A stretch of 64,000 bases of DNA from Gemmatimonadota bacterium (GTDB lineage Bacteria > Gemmatimonadota > Gemmatimonadetes > Gemmatimonadales > Gemmatimonadaceae): contig JAQBQB010000012.1 in NCBI GenBank assembly GCA_028287235.1, positions 80,955 to 144,954 on the forward strand. Reading direction: 5' to 3'. Of the stretch, positions 20,522-28,286 are shown in pieces. Within the stretch, counting starts at the first letter, position 1; each line of letters begins with the position of its first letter. The notes under the pieces were generated by a model. It was not told where the DNA came from. It did no database searches and was given only the letters and a program-made list of their open reading frames with translations. The position numbers and the translations under genes are program-made.

Positions 20522-21315
20522 ACTCTCGCATTACCAGTTGGCTGATCGGAATCGCGGCCGCGGCCGCGGTCGCGTGCATCGACATGTCGGCGCCGAACGG
20601 ACCAGCGTCCATCTCGGTCCTGCTTCTTCCGTCGCCTGGCGTGGTGCTGGGCGACGTCATGCGCGACAGCAACGGCGTGCCCGCTCCGGTGGGGCTCGCG
20701 GCGTACAACGCAACCGGCGGAATACTGAGCGGGCTGAAGGCAGACTTCTTCATCACCGACTCGCTGCGGTTCGCGCACCTCGATCCGAACTTGATCCTCG
20801 TCGGCGACAGTCTCGGCACGGCGCACGTCATTGGGCAGATCGGCTCGCTGCAAACGCCGGTGGCTAACGTGCCGGTCACGCTGGCGCCGGCGAAGTTTAC
20901 GGCGACGGGAACCATCGACACGCTCCGTGCACCGCTCAGCGCCGACTCGGCGACGGCCATCGGCGGCATGCCGCTCGGCGCGTTGCTGCAGAGCGCGACA
21001 AACACCGGAGTGGCGGGCTTCGTCGTCAAGTACGCGATTACGTACGCGCCGGCGACGAAGGCCGGGTCGACGGGGGTGGCAGTCTATCTCGCGGGAGACG
21101 ACGGTAAGATCGCGCTCCGCGACACGACGGACGCAAGCGGCGCGGTGACTCGCAGGCTTACCGTCAACTCGTCGTTCCTGGCCGACGCGGATCTGCTTGC
21201 GGGGCGCAAGACCGACAGCGCCGTGGTGCTAGCGACCACGTCGTACAAGGGCGTTCCAATTCCCAATAGCCCGCTGAGATTCGTAGTTCCGATCAAAGTG
21301 ACACTTCTCCCATGA
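20518..21315 (+). CDS. Predicted lipoprotein, Ig-like fold
   Basis: The 265-residue protein starts with GTG and has a signal peptide ending in a lipobox-like AAVAC with C20, so it is probably a lipoprotein. The rest is rich in Thr, Ala and Val strands and resembles bacterial Ig-like modules: it contains VLGDVMRDSNGVPAPV and a long stretch with DTLRAPLSADSA. It overlaps the ParA gene by four bases. Function unknown. The family looks typical of the many exported beta-rich lipoproteins of this organism. Confidence 0.65.
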   Translation: MNSRITSWLIGIAAAAAVACIDMSAPNGPASISVLLLPSPGVVLGDVMRDSNGVPAPVGLAAYNATGGILSGLKADFFITDSLRFAHLDPNLILVGDSLGTAHVIGQIGSLQTPVANVPVTLAPAKFTATGTIDTLRAPLSADSATAIGGMPLGALLQSATNTGVAGFVVKYAITYAPATKAGSTGVAVYLAGDDGKIALRDTTDASGAVTRRLTVNSSFLADADLLAGRKTDSAVVLATTSYKGVPIPNSPLRFVVPIKVTLLP

Positions 21316-21349
21316 TGTAAGCCGGTCGAGCTCTTCAACGAGGACGCCG

Positions 21350-23200
21350 ATGATTGTCACGGGAGGACCGCGAAACGCGGCACCGGGAACGCTGAACCAG
21401 CTGTTCTTCGACGCAGTCTCGACGTACAACAAGCCCGACGCGCTCCAGGTCAAGCGGAACGGGCGGTACGAGCCGCTCTCCCACGCCACCGTGGAAGCGC
21501 GCGTACGTCGCACGGCGCTCGGACTCGAGGAGCTCGGCGTTCGCTCCGGCGACCGCGTGGCGATTCTCTCCGAGAACCGGCCCGAGTGGGCGATCGCCGA
21601 TTTCGCCTGCTTACAGCTCGGCGTGACCGACGTGCCGATCTATCCGAACCTGCCGAGCGACCAGATCGCGTACGTTCTGCGCGATTCGGGCGCGGTGGCG
21701 ATCTTCGTGTCGAACGCCGAGCAGGCGGCCAAGGTCGCGTCGATCCGCGGTGAGTGTCCCACGTTGCGCCACGTGATCACCTTCGCCGACTCGGCGGCGG
21801 GCGCCGATCTCACCTTCTCGTCGCTCGAGACGTCGGGTGCGGCGGTGGACACCGACGCGCGCCGCGGCGTGCTGCGCGACCGCGCCGTGGGCGTGCGGCC
21901 CGACGATATCGCCACGCTGATTTACACGTCCGGCACCACGGGCGAGCCCAAGGGCGTGATGCTCACCCACGACAACATCTACTCGAACGTGGCGGCGTCG
22001 CGCACGGCGGTGCCGTTCGAGGGCAACGATACTTGCCTGAGCTTCTTGCCGCTGTCGCACATCTTCGAGCGGATGGCCGGCCACTATCTGATGTTCGCGA
22101 CGGGCACGAGCATCGCCTACGCCGAGTCGGTCGACGCGGTGCCGCTCAACCTCACCGAGGTGCGGCCGACACTGGTGTTGTCGGTGCCGCGGTTGTACGA
22201 GAAGATGTACGCGCGGGTACTGGAATCGGCGCTGTCGGGCGGCGGCGTGAAGAAGCAAATCTTTTTCTGGGCTCGCCGCGTGGCCGATCGCTGGGCCGAC
22301 GTGAAGCTCGCGGGCGGAACGCCAACGGGGCTGCTCGCGCTGCAATACAGAATCGCCCAGAAATTAGTGTTCTCGAAACTCCAGGCGCGCACCGGCGGCC
22401 GGCTGCGCTATTTCGTGTCGGGCGGCGCGCCGCTGGCGCCGGAGATCAACAAGTTCTTTTACGCCGCCGGACTGGTCATTCTCGAGGGATACGGCCTCAC
22501 GGAAACGTCGCCCGTCATCGCGGTGAACACGCCGGCGAACTTCCGTCTCGGCACGGTGGGCAAGCCGATCGCGGGCGTCGAGGTCACGATCGCCGCGGAC
22601 GGCGAGATCCTGACGCGCGGACCGCACGTGATGAAAGGCTACTACAACAAACCCACCGCCACGGCTGAAGCGATCGACAGCGAAGGCTGGTTCCACACCG
22701 GCGACATCGGCGAGCTGCGCGACGGCTTTCTGGCGATCACCGATCGCAAGAAGGACATCATCGTGACGGCCGGCGGCAAGAACATCGCCCCGCAGCCGAT
22801 CGAGAACAAAATCAAGACGAACAAGTTCGTCAGTCAGGCCGTGATGATCGGCGACAAGCGCAAGTTCCCCGTCGTGCTGGTCGTGCCGAACTGGGACTCG
22901 CTCGAGAAGTGGGCGAAGGCGCAAAACATTCTCTCGACCGAGCGCGCGCAACTGCTCGCCATGCCCGCGATCCGCACGAAGATGGAGCAGGAAGTGCAGA
23001 GCGAGGTCGCCGACCTGGCGCGCTACGAGATGCCGAAGAAAGTCGCGCTGCTCGAGCACGACTTCTCGATCGAGCGGGGCGAGCTCACGCCCACGCTCAA
23101 GGTGAAGCGGCGTGTCGTCGACAAGACGTACAAGAAGGAGATCGACGACCTGTACGCGAGCGGCGAAGAGACGGACCTGGTGCCGGGACGCGGCCGCTAG
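21350..23200 (+). CDS. Long-chain acyl-CoA synthetase, AMP-forming
   Basis: This 616-residue ANL-family enzyme activates a long-chain fatty acid to acyl-CoA via acyl-AMP. The P-loop-like motif is YTSGTTGEPKG at about residues 192-202. YGLTETSPV lies at about 383-391, and the C-terminal hinge is FHTGDIGE, then ITDRKKDIIVTAGGKNIAPQ, with the catalytic lysine further on. The length and N-terminus match bacterial FadD15-like synthetases. No signal peptide is present. It is a single gene, convergent with the Trm112-like gene, the two stop regions overlapping by four bases. Chain length is not predictable. Confidence 0.93.
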   Translation: MIVTGGPRNAAPGTLNQLFFDAVSTYNKPDALQVKRNGRYEPLSHATVEARVRRTALGLEELGVRSGDRVAILSENRPEWAIADFACLQLGVTDVPIYPNLPSDQIAYVLRDSGAVAIFVSNAEQAAKVASIRGECPTLRHVITFADSAAGADLTFSSLETSGAAVDTDARRGVLRDRAVGVRPDDIATLIYTSGTTGEPKGVMLTHDNIYSNVAASRTAVPFEGNDTCLSFLPLSHIFERMAGHYLMFATGTSIAYAESVDAVPLNLTEVRPTLVLSVPRLYEKMYARVLESALSGGGVKKQIFFWARRVADRWADVKLAGGTPTGLLALQYRIAQKLVFSKLQARTGGRLRYFVSGGAPLAPEINKFFYAAGLVILEGYGLTETSPVIAVNTPANFRLGTVGKPIAGVEVTIAADGEILTRGPHVMKGYYNKPTATAEAIDSEGWFHTGDIGELRDGFLAITDRKKDIIVTAGGKNIAPQPIENKIKTNKFVSQAVMIGDKRKFPVVLVVPNWDSLEKWAKAQNILSTERAQLLAMPAIRTKMEQEVQSEVADLARYEMPKKVALLEHDFSIERGELTPTLKVKRRVVDKTYKKEIDDLYASGEETDLVPGRGR

Positions 23201-23826
23201 CCATCCCGGCGCTTCAGTGCGATCGGGGCGCTGACGGTCACCTTGACGTCGAGGCGCGCCACCCACACCTCGTCATCGCGCGCGAGCTCGACCAGCCCAT
23301 CGGGAATGGGCATCGAGACCGGACCGAGCATGCGGCCTTTCCCGCGCAGGCTTCTGAGCAGCGACTCGATCGTGGCCGCGTCGGCGGTCGCATCGACAGC
23401 CACGGCATCGACCGAGCCCTGCGCGAGCGGCGCGATGTCGGCGACGAGGAGCGAGACGCCGTCGCCGCTCACCATGCCGGCCGGCGCATTCAGCAACAGC
23501 AATTCGGCCGGAGACATACCGCGCACGAGCTGCGCGTGCGCGGCCCACGCGCCGTGCAGCACGGCGGTCATTCGGGCATCCGTGAGGTCGAGTGTCGCCG
23601 CGAGGCGCACGGCCTCCGCCTCGCTTGGCTGGACGGCAGCGGCCGCCGGTTGTCGCTCGACGAAGTAGACGACGCCGTCGCGAATGGGATATTCGGCGAG
23701 ACAAGTCGGGCAGCCAAGCATGCCTGCGAGAATGTCGCGATCTTCGGCGCGCTCGATCGAGGCCACGAGCCACGTCTCTTCGTGCGGATTCACGCAGCGC
23801 AGAATGTCGACGAGTGGAACGAACAT
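23197..23826 (-). CDS. Trm112-like zinc-ribbon protein with degenerate methyltransferase-like C-terminus
   Basis: I start at the ATG 23826, where homology-like sequence begins. The 209-residue protein opens with a Trm112-like unit: a cysteine in VDILRCVN, then CPTC about 28 residues later and EYPIRDGVVYF. The C-terminal 140 residues follow a Rossmann-like strand pattern, with LLVADIAPL and DAVAVDATAD, but lack the glycine-rich SAM motif, so it may be an inactive methyltransferase domain. Function unknown. It ends eight bases before the SDR gene ends, on the same strand, and is probably the last gene of the pterin operon. Confidence 0.55.
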   Translation of the reverse strand: MFVPLVDILRCVNPHEETWLVASIERAEDRDILAGMLGCPTCLAEYPIRDGVVYFVERQPAAAAVQPSEAEAVRLAATLDLTDARMTAVLHGAWAAHAQLVRGMSPAELLLLNAPAGMVSGDGVSLLVADIAPLAQGSVDAVAVDATADAATIESLLRSLRGKGRMLGPVSMPIPDGLVELARDDEVWVARLDVKVTVSAPIALKRRDG

Positions 23827-23834
23827 GCGTCGTT

Positions 23835-24551
23835 CTACGCGCGCGACAGGCGCAGCTCGTCGACGTTCACGTCGGCGGGCTGGGTGACGGCGTAGCGGAC
23901 CGCGGCCGCGACGGCCGCGGGCGAGAGCATCTGTACGCGCGGCGTGAAGCCCGGGCGCATATCGGGATCGACCGCGTCCCAAAGCGCCGTATCCACCGGA
24001 CCGGGAGACACGAGCGTGGTGCGAATGCCGCTGCCGCGCAGCTCGCCGCGCAACACTTCGTGCAGCGCGCGCAGGCCGAACTTGCTCGCGGCATAGGCGC
24101 CGTTCTCGGGAAAGGTCGCGCGATCGGCGATCGAGCCGATCATCACGATGTGGCCGCTGCGCCGCGCGCGCATGGCGCCGAGGAATGCGTGCACGAGCAG
24201 AAAGGGCGCGACGAGGTTCACGTCGAGCGCGGCGCGGAAGTCGCGCGGGTCGGTGGTGTCGACCGTCGCGAGCTTGAACATGCCGGCGTTGTTGACGATG
24301 ACATCCGGCGCGCCGTCGAACTCGTCGGTGAGGCGCTCGGCGAGCGCGGCGATCGCCGCCGGGTCGGCGACGTCGCAGGGATAGGGGAGCGCGCGTGCTC
24401 CGAGATCGGCCGCACGCGCGCGGAGCTCGTCGCTCGATCGCGCGAGCATCGCCACGCGCATGCCGTCGGCCACGAGTGCACGCGCCACCTCGAGCCCAAT
24501 GCCGCGCGACGCCCCGCTCACCAGCGCCGTCCGCCCCGCGAGCGCGCTCAT
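23835..24551 (-). CDS. Short-chain dehydrogenase/reductase (SDR)
   Basis: This classical SDR of 238 residues uses an NAD(P)-binding GASRGIG motif at residues 13-19. The catalytic residues are S140, Y153 and K157 (YAASK), and NNAG is at 87-90. The ATG at 24551 overlaps the stop of the pterin synthase gene by four bases, so the two are co-expressed. Because sepiapterin reductases are SDRs acting after the pterin synthase, this may be the last step of a tetrahydrobiopterin-like route. That is an inference from the gene pair only; many SDRs look alike. Confidence 0.85.
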   Translation of the reverse strand: MSALAGRTALVSGASRGIGLEVARALVADGMRVAMLARSSDELRARAADLGARALPYPCDVADPAAIAALAERLTDEFDGAPDVIVNNAGMFKLATVDTTDPRDFRAALDVNLVAPFLLVHAFLGAMRARRSGHIVMIGSIADRATFPENGAYAASKFGLRALHEVLRGELRGSGIRTTLVSPGPVDTALWDAVDPDMRPGFTPRVQMLSPAAVAAAVRYAVTQPADVNVDELRLSRA

Positions 24552-24961
24552 TTTCCGTCGTATTCCACGTAGTTGTTCGCCGTTTCCCAGAGCACCAGGC
24601 GCGTCAAGCGCGCGGGGGCGATGTGCGGCTCGAGCACGCGCCACATCGCGACGACGATGTTCTCGGTGGTCGGGATGGTGTCGCGCATGAAGTCGACCTC
24701 GAGATTGAAGTTGCGATGGTCGGCTTTGCTGACGACTTCGCGCTCCACGATCTCCTTCAGCTTGCTGAGGTCGATCACGTAGCCCGTGCGCGGATCGATG
24801 GAGCCGGTCACGGACACGTCGAGCGTGTAGTTATGGCCGTGCCAGTTGGGATTGTTGCACTTGCCGAAAATGGCCTGGTTTTCTTCGTCGGAGAGCGCCG
24901 GGTTGTGCACGCGGTGCGCGGCATTGAACATCATCCGACGCGTGATCGTGACCTGTGGCAT
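24548..24961 (-). CDS. 6-pyruvoyltetrahydropterin synthase / QueD family enzyme
   Basis: The 137-residue protein binds zinc through H16, H41 and H43 and has catalytic C35, D81, H82 and E126. It is unusually close to the animal PTPS pattern: LSDEEN, FGKCNNPNWHGHNY, a GxIDPxTG turn, TTEN and ETANN are all present. Both PTPS and the queuosine enzyme QueD use 7,8-dihydroneopterin triphosphate. The animal-like motifs and the overlapping SDR favour a tetrahydrobiopterin-type product, while a queuosine role remains possible. A strong GGAGGGAG lies five bases before the ATG, just after a hairpin terminator. Confidence 0.85.
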   Translation of the reverse strand: MPQVTITRRMMFNAAHRVHNPALSDEENQAIFGKCNNPNWHGHNYTLDVSVTGSIDPRTGYVIDLSKLKEIVEREVVSKADHRNFNLEVDFMRDTIPTTENIVVAMWRVLEPHIAPARLTRLVLWETANNYVEYDGK

Positions 24962-24979
24962 GTCGCTCCCTCCGTTGGA

Positions 24980-25021
24980 TCGAACAAAAGAACGAGCCCC
25001 GTGGTGTGACCCACGGGGCTC
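24980..25021 (-). terminator. Intrinsic terminator of the leader RNA before the PTPS gene
   Basis: The arms 24994-25004 and 25011-25021 form a perfect 11-bp GC-rich stem with a six-base loop. On the minus strand it is followed by a T-rich tract, and the PTPS start is about 30 bases further on. The T tract occurs on this strand only, which gives the direction. Confidence 0.75.
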
Positions 25022-25200
25022 GAAGACTCGGTTCGGAGAGGTTTACTGAAGCCCGGTCGAATGTGTGAGGTCCTCACCATCAACCTGCCGCCTTCCCCCG
25101 CACTGGGGGCATGACGTCGGTGATAGATTGTCGAACCAACCCGAAGGACTTATCGGCTCAAAAACGAATTCTCCGTCCCGACTGTTGCTTCTGGCTCGTG
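24994..25200 (-). ncRNA. Structured leader or small RNA upstream of the PTPS gene, unassigned
   Basis: On the minus strand the DNA from about 25200 to 24994 has its own promoter, several nested helices and a terminator. P1 pairs 25165-25175 with 25021-25030, ten pairs with one bulge. P2 pairs 25132-25137 with 25030-25035. Inside are a hairpin at 25095-25109 (CCCCC/GGGGG) and another at 25065-25077. A small hairpin at 25141-25156 sits between P1 and P2. A perfect terminator hairpin follows, then the PTPS ribosome-binding site. The layout fits a riboswitch or attenuator controlling PTPS-SDR, or an independent sRNA. I recognised no known RNA class. Confidence 0.5.
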
Positions 25201-25207
25201 GAAAAGC

Positions 25208-25236
25208 AAGTTAGATACCAACGTACGACAGGTCAA
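25208..25236 (-). promoter_or_regulatory. Candidate sigma70 promoter of the leader RNA
   Basis: Read on the minus strand, TTGACC at 25236-25231 and TAACTT at 25213-25208 are spaced by exactly 17 bases. The predicted start is near 25200, at the head of the structured region. Confidence 0.5.
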
Positions 25237-25239
25237 TAA

Positions 25240-25407
25240 ATGGATCTCGGCATTCTGATTGGTCTCGCGCTCATCGTCATCTGGGGCATCGGCGCACTCG
25301 CGTTCGACGGACCCGGATGGATTCATCTCCTGCTCACCGTGGGCGTGTTCGTCGTGATCTGGCGCATCGTCGTCACCGGCGACCGGCGGCATCCGGAAGC
25401 GAAATAA
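25240..25407 (+). CDS. Lmo0937/DUF5670-like small membrane protein
   Basis: This 55-residue protein has two hydrophobic segments, LILIGLALIVIWGIGAL-like near the start and HLLLTVGVFVVIWRIV near the end, joined by a short DGPGWI turn. This layout matches the small Lmo0937 (DUF5670) membrane proteins found across many phyla, whose role is unknown. The frame starts with ATG and ends with TAA. The ribosome-binding site is weak. It is divergent from the PTPS leader and followed by the tandem repeat. Confidence 0.7.
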   Translation: MDLGILIGLALIVIWGIGALAFDGPGWIHLLLTVGVFVVIWRIVVTGDRRHPEAK

Positions 25408-25411
25408 TCGC

Positions 25412-25510
25412 GCCGTCCCGAGCATTCGCGTCATCCCGAGTATTCGCGTCATCCTGAGCATTCGTGTCATCCTGAGCATTCGTGTCATCCTGAGCGAAGC
25501 GAAGGATCGC
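25412..25510. repeat. 18-bp tandem repeat of the GTCATCCTGAGC family
   Basis: Four complete 18-bp units begin at 25424, 25442, 25460 and 25478. Their consensus is ATTCGTGTCATCCTGAGC. A partial unit precedes them, and GAAGCGAAGGATC, the second half of the common intergenic repeat, follows. The units differ by one or two bases, indicating local duplication. There is no spacer diversity, so it is not a CRISPR array. Confidence 0.85.
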
Positions 25511-25548
25511 CTTCCGTAACACCAAGATCCTCCACTCGCCTCGCGCTC

Positions 25549-26781
25549 TCAGAACGACAACCAGACCATTGCCGCGATGCCCCACGCGAGCGTGAGCAAC
25601 GTGACGGGAACGCCGGCCTTGAGATAGTCGACGAAGCGCAGCTGCTCTCCGCGCGATTCCGCGCGCTCGGCCACGATGAGGTTCGCCATGGAGCCGAGCA
25701 GCGTCAGATTGCCGGCGAAGGTCGAGCTCATCGCCATGATCAGCCAGATGAACTCCGGCTTGGCGACCTTCGGCACCACGGGCAGCCAGAGGATCACCGC
25801 CGGCACGTTGGAGATGAGATTCGAGAGCGCCACCATGGCGGCCGACGTCACGACAGCATCGTGCAACGGCGCGCCGTGCAGCTGCGCACCGGCGGCCGAC
25901 GTCAACGACGTGACGAGCGGGAGGTCGCGCGCGCCGCGCATGACGACGAACAGCGCCGCGAAGAACACGAGCAGCGGCCATTCCACTTTCTCGAACGCAG
26001 CCGCCGGATCGCGCTGCGCGACGACCGCCAGCACCGCCGCGGCGGTGATCGCGACGAGTGGCAGCGACAGCCCGGCGAGCCAGGCAACGAGTGCGCCGGC
26101 GAACACGATCAGCGAACGAATCACGAGCATCCGATCGAACGGCGCATCGAGAATCTGCGCTTGCTCCGGCAGCTCGGTCGCGAGCTCACGCCGATAGAGC
26201 ATGGACAGCACGCCGAAGACGATCGCGAGGCCGCCGAGCGAGGGCAGTGCGAGCGAAGCGACGAACCGGGCGAAGTGAATGCCGCTCGCCACCCCGATGA
26301 GCATGTTCTGCGGGTTGCCGGTCGGCGTCATGGCGCTGCCGACGTTGGACGCCAGCGCGATCGCCACGAGGAACGGCAACGCCCTGAGGCGCAGCGGCCG
26401 CAGCACCGCGATCAGCAGCGGCGTGAGGACGAGGCAGACGGTATCGTTGACGAAGAAGGCCGAGAGCAGCCCGCTCGCGAGCACCACGGCGCCGAGCAGG
26501 GCTCGCGGGGACCGCGCCCGGGCGACGATGCGCCGCGCCGCCCACTCGAAGAACCCACCGACTTCGAGGAAGCCGGTAATTAGTAGCACTCCGAACAAAA
26601 ATACCAGCACGTCGAGATCGATCGCCGCGTACGCGTCGCGCAACGGCAGCTGTCCAATCGTGACCATCGCCACCGCGCCGACCAATGCGGCGGCGGGACG
26701 GTTGAGTCGAACGAACGGAACGCGCGGAACGGCGATGAGCAGGTACGTGACGACCAGGATCGCCAGGCGCGCCGCGATCAC
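25549..26781 (-). CDS. SLC13/ArsB-type anion permease
   Basis: The 410-residue protein has about ten to eleven hydrophobic segments and belongs to the ion-transporter superfamily that contains ArsB, NhaD and citrate or P-type permeases. Characteristic parts are FFVNDTVCLVLTPLLIAV with the conserved ND pair, ASNVGSAMTPTGNPQN at the first re-entrant loop, and SNLISNVPAVI with its pseudo-repeat later. These are the substrate-binding asparagine-rich hairpins. The substrate (arsenite, sodium/proton or dicarboxylate) is not clear, and no ars gene is nearby. It is probably secondary active and in the inner membrane. Confidence 0.85.
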   Translation of the reverse strand: MIAARLAILVVTYLLIAVPRVPFVRLNRPAAALVGAVAMVTIGQLPLRDAYAAIDLDVLVFLFGVLLITGFLEVGGFFEWAARRIVARARSPRALLGAVVLASGLLSAFFVNDTVCLVLTPLLIAVLRPLRLRALPFLVAIALASNVGSAMTPTGNPQNMLIGVASGIHFARFVASLALPSLGGLAIVFGVLSMLYRRELATELPEQAQILDAPFDRMLVIRSLIVFAGALVAWLAGLSLPLVAITAAAVLAVVAQRDPAAAFEKVEWPLLVFFAALFVVMRGARDLPLVTSLTSAAGAQLHGAPLHDAVVTSAAMVALSNLISNVPAVILWLPVVPKVAKPEFIWLIMAMSSTFAGNLTLLGSMANLIVAERAESRGEQLRFVDYLKAGVPVTLLTLAWGIAAMVWLSF

Positions 26782-26797
26782 TCGCCGCCGTTACGGC

Positions 26798-27217
26798 TCA
26801 TGGGTCATGGACCGTAGCGACGCTCTGCCGGAGGAGCGACGCGACCCGGAAGTCGATCATCTGCCCGGGGGCGACGTTCAGCGCCGGCGACCGCGCCTGG
26901 CCCGAGCCGCCAATCGGCGTGGCGGTCACGATGATGCCGCCGCCGTTGCCGATCGACCAGTTGACGGTGAAGTCGCCGGTGCTGTTGCCGGACACCTGCC
27001 CGAGCCGCCGCGTGGTGCCCCCGGCAACGACGGCGATGTTCATGTCGAGAAAATTCTCATTCTTGACGTGAATCGGAATTGGACCCGGGCGCGGATCGAA
27101 GTCGTCGTTTGGCTGGTTACCGTGCGAGCACGCCGCGAGCGCTCCGCATATGGCCGCGAAGGCCACTCCGCGCATTCGCCGCCGCATGCGGGCGCCGAAT
27201 TGAGTGTGGTGCATCAT
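26798..27217 (-). CDS. Small predicted lipoprotein
   Basis: The 139-residue protein begins with a signal peptide with a lipobox, CGALAAC, and so is probably a lipoprotein. The mature part is short and rich in Gly, Thr and Val, with IPIHVKNENFLDMNIAVVAG, followed by TRRLGQVSGNST. That is a beta-sandwich-like pattern without known motifs. I place the start at the ATG pair at 27217; an internal ATG ten codons later is possible. Function unknown. The same strand downstream encodes the permease, 16 bases away. Confidence 0.6.
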   Translation of the reverse strand: MMHHTQFGARMRRRMRGVAFAAICGALAACSHGNQPNDDFDPRPGPIPIHVKNENFLDMNIAVVAGGTTRRLGQVSGNSTGDFTVNWSIGNGGGIIVTATPIGGSGQARSPALNVAPGQMIDFRVASLLRQSVATVHDP

Positions 27218-27314
27218 GGCAGAAGTTTCCGGTCGCAACTTGGGGTGGCTGAAGGCAGCGGTCGGAACCGCCTCCAGAGGGAATTGCGAAGATAGTGCCG
27301 GGGTTCCCGCGGCG

Positions 27315-28286
27315 TCAGATTTCCCAATTGGACAGCACGACCCCGGCCTCCGGCCGCCGCTCCCCATAGCCATTGAGGGCCATCCGGAGGTCGGTCCACC
27401 GCACATGCCCGCCCAGCGCCATCACGCGCTGGTAGGTGCTGAGGTACTCGCCCTGCAGGCGCATCGCCACCCGGCGGGTGCCGTTCCGCCGCGCGAAATC
27501 GGAGACCGCGCGCACGACGTCGACGAAGCGCAGCTCGTCCTCTACCACCAGCTTGAGCACGCGGAGCTCCTCGCGCGCGCGCCCTTCGACGAGCGGCGCC
27601 GTGTGCGCCAGCGCGAAACCGACGATGCGATCGTGATCGTGCAGCAAGATCGTATCGCCCACCGCCAGCTCCTGCGTCAGGTTGATCTCGCGCGAGTAGT
27701 CGTAGCCCGGCGCCAATCGTTCCGTGAGCGCATGGCATTCCGCGACGGCATCCGCGCGGGCCTGCGGCGACAGCCGGCCGATCGCCTGCGCGGGCGCGTC
27801 GCCGTACGCCGCGTCGAGCGTCGCGGTGATCGTGAGCCGGCCGGGGAGAAAGCCGAGCCGGGAGTAGAAGCCGATGTTGTCCATCGTGCGCGGCATCGTC
27901 TCGAGGCCGATGACCGTCGACCCCTGCGACTTGAGCCACTCCACGCCACGCGTGACGACGTCCTTCCCGGTACCGCTCCCCTGAAACTCCGTGCGCACAG
28001 CGAGCGGTCCCATCCATCCTTCGGTGCCCGAGCGATGGACCATGTTGAAGGCGACGATGTGCCCGCGCTCATCGCGCCAGAGCATGGCTCCTTCATCGGC
28101 GTCCTCGATGGCGTAGCGCCAGATGGCCGGGTTGAGAAAGGGCACGCGGACGCCGACCATTCCGTCGCGGCGGTACCGCTCCGTGAACGCGTCGCTGAAC
28201 ACCTGATTCAGCTCGCCGATGTCGTCGAGCCGCGCCCGATGCGGGCCGTCGATAGGGTGCGAGCGCCAGGAGCGGGACGTGGCCAT
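27315..28286 (-). CDS. GNAT-type N-acetyltransferase protein
   Basis: The 323-residue protein has an N-terminal GNAT domain at about residues 15-150 with the acetyl-CoA-binding segment LAVRTEFQGSGTGKDVVTR, where QGSGTGK is the pyrophosphate loop. A second GNAT-like half follows, as in tandem bacterial GNATs: it contains DRIVGFALAHTAPLVEG and a strand-rich end. The acceptor is unknown. It overlaps sbcC by one base, so it may be co-transcribed with the DNA-end-processing genes without a clear functional link. Confidence 0.8.
   Translation of the reverse strand: MATSRSWRSHPIDGPHRARLDDIGELNQVFSDAFTERYRRDGMVGVRVPFLNPAIWRYAIEDADEGAMLWRDERGHIVAFNMVHRSGTEGWMGPLAVRTEFQGSGTGKDVVTRGVEWLKSQGSTVIGLETMPRTMDNIGFYSRLGFLPGRLTITATLDAAYGDAPAQAIGRLSPQARADAVAECHALTERLAPGYDYSREINLTQELAVGDTILLHDHDRIVGFALAHTAPLVEGRAREELRVLKLVVEDELRFVDVVRAVSDFARRNGTRRVAMRLQGEYLSTYQRVMALGGHVRWTDLRMALNGYGERRPEAGVVLSNWEI

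Noticed and set aside
25050..25150. Signal recognition particle RNA
   Set aside because: Read on the minus strand, CAGTGC...GGGGGAAGG...GCAG resembles the SRP domain IV loop, but the tetraloop stem is wrong and the neighbouring hairpins do not fit one elongated hairpin.
25424..25495. CRISPR array
   Set aside because: The units are contiguous 18-bp tandem copies without spacers, and no cas genes are present.
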